Source: Rhodobacteraceae bacterium UBA6197 (GTDB lineage: Bacteria > Pseudomonadota > Alphaproteobacteria > Rhodobacterales > Rhodobacteraceae). Taken from it: a DNA stretch of 64,000 bases. This document shows positions 59,773 through 64,000 of this stretch, one piece after another (position 1 is the stretch's first letter; each line of letters starts with the position of its first letter). The translations under genes were made by a program, and so were the position numbers. The stretch lies in assembly GCA_002422085.1 (NCBI GenBank), contig DISZ01000018.1, forward strand, positions 68,962 to 132,961, written 5' to 3'. Below the pieces are notes generated by a model. The model ran no database searches. It was not told the origin of the DNA and was given only the letters and a program-made list of their open reading frames with translations.

Positions 59773-60969
59773 CTACAGCCCCGCCTCGCCCTCGGGCCGC
59801 GCCTTTGACTTGCGCGCCCGCTCGGTGGCCGATTTCAACTGGCCACAGGCGGCCATGATATCCTCGCCGCGCGGGGTGCGGATCGGCGTCGCATAGCCGG
59901 CGTTGTAAAGGATGTCGGCAAAGGCATGGATCCGGTTGCCACTGGATCGCTTGTAAGGTGCGCCGGGCCATTCGTTGAACGGAATGAGGTTGATCTTGGC
60001 CGGAATGCCGCGGATCAGCTCGACCAGCCGGTAGGCGTCTTCCTTGGTGTCGTTCACCCCTTGCAGCATCACGTATTCAAAGGTGATCCGTTCCGAGTTC
60101 GACAGGTTCGGATAGGCGCGCAGCGCCTCGAGCAGGGTGGCGATGTTCCATTTCTTGTTGATCGGCACCAGACGGTCGCGCACCGCATCGGTGGTGGCGT
60201 GGAAACTGACCGCCAGCAGACAGCCGATTTCCTCGGCGGTGCGGGCGATTTCCGGCACCACACCGCTGGTCGACAGGGTGATCCGGCGGCGGCCCAGCGC
60301 GATGCCTTCGTTATCCATGACAATCTTCATCGCGTCGCGCACGTTGTCGAAATTGTAAAGCGGCTCGCCCATGCCCATCAGGACGATGTTGCTGACCAGC
60401 CGGGTTTCGTCCTTGGGCGCGCCCTGCACCGGCCATTCGCCCAGATCGTCGCGCGCCAGCATCACCTGACCGACGATCTCGCCCGCGGTCAGGTTGCGCA
60501 CCAGCTTTTGCGTGCCGGTATGGCAGAACGAACAGGTCAGCGTGCAGCCGACCTGCGAGCTGATGCACAGCGTGCCGCGCCCCTCTTCGGGGATATAGAC
60601 CACCTCGACCTCATGGCCGCCGGCGATCCGCACCAGATACTTGCGCGTGCCATCGCCCGAGACCTGCCGCGTCACCACCTCGGGCAGGGCGATCTCGAAC
60701 CTGTCGGCCAGAAGCGCGCGAAAATCCTTGGCCAGATTGGTCATCTGGCTGAAATCGCGCACCCCCCAGTGATAGACCCATTGCCAGACCTGCCCGACCC
60801 GCATCTTGGCCTGCCGCTCGGGCGTGCCCGCCGCAATCAGCGCATCGCGCAGCTGTTCGCGGGTCAGGCCGACGATATTGGTCCGCCCCCCCTCGGGCAG
60901 CTTGCGCGGCAGGGTCAGCACGTCTTGCGTGATCGGAGCAGTCGCTTGCGGCGTATCGGTGGGACTCAT
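59773..60969 (-). CDS. rlmN: 23S rRNA/tRNA adenine-2 methyltransferase RlmN
   Basis: The 398-aa radical-SAM enzyme has the iron-sulfur motif CTLTCSFCHTGTQ (CxxxCxxC) near residue 146, preceded by CISSQVG, and a C-terminal VMLQGVNDTKEDA and CGQLK with the second catalytic cysteine. It methylates A2503 of 23S rRNA and A37 of some tRNAs. Full length. It is co-oriented with ialB upstream. Confidence 0.97.
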   Translation of the reverse strand: MSPTDTPQATAPITQDVLTLPRKLPEGGRTNIVGLTREQLRDALIAAGTPERQAKMRVGQVWQWVYHWGVRDFSQMTNLAKDFRALLADRFEIALPEVVTRQVSGDGTRKYLVRIAGGHEVEVVYIPEEGRGTLCISSQVGCTLTCSFCHTGTQKLVRNLTAGEIVGQVMLARDDLGEWPVQGAPKDETRLVSNIVLMGMGEPLYNFDNVRDAMKIVMDNEGIALGRRRITLSTSGVVPEIARTAEEIGCLLAVSFHATTDAVRDRLVPINKKWNIATLLEALRAYPNLSNSERITFEYVMLQGVNDTKEDAYRLVELIRGIPAKINLIPFNEWPGAPYKRSSGNRIHAFADILYNAGYATPIRTPRGEDIMAACGQLKSATERARKSKARPEGEAGL

Positions 60970-61040
60970 GGCAACCTCGGGCTTCGGGCAGGCGCTTCCT
61001 ATAAGGGATTCGCCGCGCCAAAGACAGGGGGCAATGCAAC

Positions 61041-61065
61041 AGGCCCCGGACAGCGCCCGGGGCCT
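61041..61065 (-). terminator. hairpin after ialB
   Basis: AGGCCCCGG (61041-61049) and CCGGGGCCT (61057-61065) form a perfect 9-bp stem. It lies between ialB and rlmN. No U tract follows on the minus strand, so termination strength is uncertain. Confidence 0.5.
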
Positions 61066-61093
61066 TGGTGATCCGGCGGCGCCGAATGCAGCG

Positions 61094-61621
61094 TTACTTG
61101 CAGCGCTTGGCGGCTTCTTCCATCGCGGCGGTAAAGCCCAGCAGGCTGAAACGGTCGCGGGTCTGCGTGCCGCGGCCCGAACGGGCGCTCAACGTGGCCT
61201 CGGACCCGGCCTTCAGCGCGGCGATGATCTTGGCATCCTCGTCGGGCGTGCCGGCCCAGGCGCCCTCGCCATCGGTGAACAGCGTGAATTTCGTGCCGCC
61301 AATGTCCATATCCACGGTCGAGCCATCCGCAAACGGATAGCCGCCCATGAACGACACCTCGCCCGATTTTCCGGGGCGATAGGTGATGAACAACAAGATG
61401 TCGCCGCGGCGCACCGCCACCGGCTTGCCGTCCTTGGTGTTGACGGTTTCCTTGGGAGCCGAAACGCCCCAGCATTCCTTCGGATTATCGCCGACGAAAA
61501 CGCTCCAATCGGTGTTGGCCGCCACCCGGTTCGTGCTTTCCTGCGCCCCGACCACCGAGGCGGCCAGCGACGAGATGGCGATGACAGCGGCAAATACGCC
61601 GCTCCGCAGGGAAATATTCAT
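61094..61621 (-). CDS. invasion-associated locus B (IalB) family protein
   Basis: The 175-aa precursor has a signal peptide and the IalB domain, with TDWSVFVGDNPKECWGVSAPKE early and a single pair of cysteines in CWG and RCK that may form a disulfide. YRPGKSGEVSFMGGYPF is a family segment. The name comes from Bartonella, but in free-living Alphaproteobacteria it is a common periplasmic protein of unknown role. The start at 61621 begins the signal peptide. Confidence 0.88.
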   Translation of the reverse strand: MNISLRSGVFAAVIAISSLAASVVGAQESTNRVAANTDWSVFVGDNPKECWGVSAPKETVNTKDGKPVAVRRGDILLFITYRPGKSGEVSFMGGYPFADGSTVDMDIGGTKFTLFTDGEGAWAGTPDEDAKIIAALKAGSEATLSARSGRGTQTRDRFSLLGFTAAMEEAAKRCK

Positions 61622-61817
61622 AAGTGACAGCCCTCCAGCTGCGTGATGCCTCTGTTCCGCCCGTTGATGCTTTGACCCGAAGTCTTGGCAGTGCTTGTGG
61701 CGCACCTTTTCCAATGGCGGACTTGTTTTCAACTCGATATCCAACAGATAACGCAAAAGTGCCGAATTGGGAAACCCCTGTTGGCGGGTTTTCGCGCATT
61801 TGAAGGGGAGTGGGGCA

Positions 61818-62807
61818 ATGACGGCTCAGCCGATGGTGGAATTGTGGCGCGGCGATATGCTGGAAAGCGTCCATTCGGGGCATGCGGTGGTGTTTGGCGC
61901 CTCGGGCATCGTCGAGACCTGGGGCGACCCCGAGACGGTGATCTTTCCGCGCTCGTCGTGCAAGATGCTGCAGGCGCTGCCGCTTTTGGAAAGCGGCGCC
62001 GCCGATGCCGCCGGGCTCAGCGAACGGCAACTGGCGCTGGCCTGCGCCAGCCATCAGGGCGCCCGGATCCATACCGAAGCGGTCAGCGCATGGCTGGCCG
62101 ATCTGGGCCTTGGCGAACCCGACCTGCGTTGCGGCGCGCATATGCCCTACGACCCCGACACCAACAAGACGCTGCTCTGCTCGGATACCGCGCCGTGCCA
62201 GTTGCACAACAACTGCTCGGGCAAACACGCGGGTTTCCTGACGCTGACCCGCCACCTGCGCGCCGGTCCGGACTATGTCGAACTGGGGCATCCGGTCCAG
62301 ATCGCGGTGAAATCCGCCTTTGAAGAGATCACCGGGGTCCCCAGTCCCGGCCACGGAATCGACGGCTGCTCGGCGCCGAACTTCGCCACCACCGTCACCG
62401 GACTTGCCCGCGCCATGGCGTTCTTTGCGACCGCCAACCCCGAAGGCGCAACGCGCGACCGCGCCGCCGCCCGGCTGACCCGCGCCATGGCGGCCTTTCC
62501 CGAAATGGTCGCGGGCGAAGGCCGCGCCTGCACCAACCTGATGCGCGCCATGGGCGGGCGGACGGCCGTCAAGACCGGCGCCGAGGCGGTCTTCGTGGCG
62601 ATCCTGCCCGATCAGAAACTGGGCATCGCGCTGAAAATCCTCGACGGCGCCACCCGCGCCTCCGAAGCCGCGATCACCGCGCTTTTGATCAAATACGGCG
62701 CGCTGGATGCCCGCGATCCAATGGTCGGAAAATACCTCACCAATCCGCAACGGAATTGCCGCGGACTGGCTACCGGCGGCATGCGCCTCGCCCCCGGCTT
62801 TGCCTGA
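61818..62807 (+). CDS. ReAV-type L-asparaginase (AnsA-II, Rhizobium etli type)
   Basis: The 329-aa protein shows the catalytic residues of the structurally distinct R. etli asparaginase: SSCKMLQ (Ser and Lys, like Ser48/Lys51), NNCSGKHAG (Cys and Lys, like Cys135/Lys138) and GIDGCSAPNFA (Cys189). It hydrolyses asparagine to aspartate and ammonia. GGGGAG precedes the ATG at 61818. It is followed by the perfect palindrome. Confidence 0.9.
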   Translation: MTAQPMVELWRGDMLESVHSGHAVVFGASGIVETWGDPETVIFPRSSCKMLQALPLLESGAADAAGLSERQLALACASHQGARIHTEAVSAWLADLGLGEPDLRCGAHMPYDPDTNKTLLCSDTAPCQLHNNCSGKHAGFLTLTRHLRAGPDYVELGHPVQIAVKSAFEEITGVPSPGHGIDGCSAPNFATTVTGLARAMAFFATANPEGATRDRAAARLTRAMAAFPEMVAGEGRACTNLMRAMGGRTAVKTGAEAVFVAILPDQKLGIALKILDGATRASEAAITALLIKYGALDARDPMVGKYLTNPQRNCRGLATGGMRLAPGFA

Positions 62808-62815
62808 ACCGCGGT

Positions 62816-62900
62816 TTTCATCTTCGTCCAAATATCCCCGCCGGAGGCTCCTGCGGCCAAGACAGGAGCCTCCGGCGGGGATATTTGGACGAAGATGAAA
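62816..62900. terminator. perfect 38-bp palindromic terminator-like element
   Basis: Arms at 62816-62853 and 62863-62900 are exact reverse complements with a 9-nt spacer. The inner stem is GC-rich (CCCCGCCGGAGGCTCCTG) and the outer parts carry AAATAT/ATATTT, so either strand would fold into a stem followed by U-rich sequence. It lies between the convergent asparaginase and TauE/SafE genes; the TauE stop codon begins 2 bp from its edge. Confidence 0.78.
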
Positions 62901-62901
62901 G

Positions 62902-63660
62902 CTAGATCATCTGCCAGATCAGCCGCGCGGCCAGCAGGGTCGAGGTGGTGACCAACAGCGGCTTGATGACCCGCGCGCCGACCCGCATCGCCACCCGCGA
63001 CCCGATCCGCGCGCCGGCGACCTGCGCCAGCCCCATCGCCAGCCCGGTGAACCACCACGGCGCCCCGGCGACCGCGAAGGCCAGAAGACCGCCGAGGTTG
63101 GAGGCGAAGTTCAACAGCTTGGTATGGGCGGTCGCCTTGAGCACGCCGTAACCCGCGAGAGTCACAAAGCCGATCATGTAGAATGCTCCCGCCCCCGGCC
63201 CGATCAGCCCATCGTAAAAGCCGATCATCGGCACCAGGGTCAGGGTGAACAGCGCCGGTGTGATGCGCTGGTGCCGGTCGGTATCGTCCAGCCCCTTTTT
63301 CAGCGCAAAGAACAGCGCGACCCCGACCAGCAGCACCGGCAGGGCCCAGCGCAGACCCTCGGTCGGGATCACCGTCACCAGCAAGGCCCCCGCCACGCCC
63401 GCGCCAAAGGCCAGGGCCGCTGCGCGCAGTTGCCGGCGCAGGTTGACATGGCCCGAGGCGGCATAGCTCAGCGCCGCCGTCGCGGCGCCGAACACGCCTT
63501 GCACCTTGTTGGTTGACAGCGCCTGAAGCGGCGTCGCCCCCGCCAGCAGCAGCACCGGCAGGGTAATCAGCCCGCCACCCCCGGCGATACTGTCGACGAA
63601 GCCTGCCGCAAACGCAGCCGCGATCAGCATCATGGCAAGGTCGAGCGAAACTTCGAACAT
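62902..63660 (-). CDS. TauE/SafE family membrane exporter
   Basis: The 252-aa protein has seven to eight hydrophobic segments and FVDSIAGGGGLITLPVLL and GFYDGLIGPGAGAFYMIGF, the TauE/SafE half-signatures. The family exports organosulfur or other anions. The start at 63660 begins before helix 1. An ATG at 63726 would add an unlikely leader. It ends directly at the palindrome. Confidence 0.87.
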   Translation of the reverse strand: MFEVSLDLAMMLIAAAFAAGFVDSIAGGGGLITLPVLLLAGATPLQALSTNKVQGVFGAATAALSYAASGHVNLRRQLRAAALAFGAGVAGALLVTVIPTEGLRWALPVLLVGVALFFALKKGLDDTDRHQRITPALFTLTLVPMIGFYDGLIGPGAGAFYMIGFVTLAGYGVLKATAHTKLLNFASNLGGLLAFAVAGAPWWFTGLAMGLAQVAGARIGSRVAMRVGARVIKPLLVTTSTLLAARLIWQMI

Positions 63661-63796
63661 CGGCGCGGCATCCTGTTGCGGTTGCCTTTCATCCGCCGGC
63701 GTCACGGGAATGTAAAGCAGGCGCAAGGCGTGCGGGCCCGGATCGACCGCCCGGCGGCGATCCCGGCGGGCGTCGACGGCCGGAATTACCGCCGGG

Positions 63797-64000
63797 TCAA
63801 GGCTTTGCGGTGCCGTGGTCCATCTTGGAATGATCGATCGTCATGTCGTCCATCGCCCCGGCCTCGTCGACCGCGAAAGTGATCTCGACCCGACCGGCAT
63901 GTTCAAAGACCAGCGTTGCCGGCACGGTGTCGCCGGCCTTCAGCGGCGCGGTCAGCCCCATCAGCATCACATGCATCCCGCCCGGTTCAAGCGTGACGAT
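63797..64000 (-). CDS. PCu(A)C copper chaperone, C-terminal part (cut by right window edge)
   Basis: The frame is open to the right edge and 67 residues are visible. PGGMHVMLMGLTAPLKAGDT carries the His and Met ligands of the PCu(A)C family, followed by ATLVFEHAGRVEITF. The tail DMTIDHSKMDHGTAKP adds extra His and Met residues and may bind copper too. The start is outside the window. It is a second member besides the gene at 40714. The 136-bp gap before TauE shows nothing recognisable. Confidence 0.87.
   Translation of the reverse strand: MVTLEPGGMHVMLMGLTAPLKAGDTVPATLVFEHAGRVEITFAVDEAGAMDDMTIDHSKMDHGTAKP

Overview
The window looks like a chromosomal segment from a member of the Rhodobacteraceae/Paracoccaceae (Alphaproteobacteria). 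The reasons are the high GC, a Rhodobacter-type porin (1727-2653), the leuS-lptE-holA string, an IalB-like protein, and an intergenic repeat built on a TTTTTGGC..AAATACTCCCG core. The genus cannot be fixed from sequence alone. Genes are dense, with many 1-14 bp overlaps. I saw no rRNA, tRNA, CRISPR array, transposase or phage gene.

Layout. 1-26.5 kb is mostly housekeeping and transport: ribA (cut by the left edge), an L,D-transpeptidase-fold protein, a YggS PLP protein, a porin, a DUF3576-type lipoprotein, leuS-lptE-holA, an MscS channel, an HI0933 flavoprotein, a GST, an MFS carrier, a HAD phosphatase, an inositol-monophosphatase-family enzyme, an Fe3+-type ABC importer, a Na/Pi cotransporter, adenine deaminase next to AMP nucleosidase, HU and a DMT exporter. 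26.6-45.2 kb is a denitrification/copper block. It has a redox-maturation set (ccdA, thioredoxin, SCO, TlpA) and a ten-gene nos operon on the minus strand, nosZ-C1-C2-B-D-G-H-F-L-Y. A PCu(A)C copper chaperone diverges from nosZ. A sco-ubiE-menA operon, a DNR-type Crp/Fnr regulator and nnrU follow. 45.4-53.8 kb is a surface-polysaccharide and secreted-protein region: a Stealth phosphotransferase, a GT2 enzyme, KpsT, KpsE, divergent KpsM and a 982-aa RTX/FG-GAP protein. 53.8-64 kb returns to ordinary genes: rmlC, a lytic transglycosylase, dapD, a LOG-family protein, a YcaQ-like protein, rlmN, ialB, an ReAV-type asparaginase, TauE/SafE and a second PCu(A)C protein cut by the right edge.

The centrepiece is the nos region. 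Canonical Rhodobacteraceae clusters are clade I (nosRZDFYLX with a Tat-exported NosZ). This one has the clade II (atypical) layout: a Sec-type NosZ signal peptide, NosB, two dihaem cytochromes c and the NosG/NosH iron-sulfur quinol-oxidising pair, with no nosR or nosX. NosZ also carries a haem-less C-terminal extension of about 118 residues. About 1 kb away are menA and ubiE/menG, which prenylate and methylate naphthoquinones. They share an FNR/DNR-like box with nosZ: TTGACTTATGTTAA upstream of nosZ and pcuAC, and TTGACTTATCTCAA upstream of sco-ubiE-menA. I infer a co-regulated module for N2O respiration that may draw electrons from a naphthoquinone, in a family that normally uses ubiquinone.

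A second theme is non-coding. Several unrelated minisatellites, mostly of 15-bp period, sit in gaps just downstream of genes. A family of intergenic terminator-like elements recurs at least seven times, including two long palindromes, one with perfect 38-bp arms.
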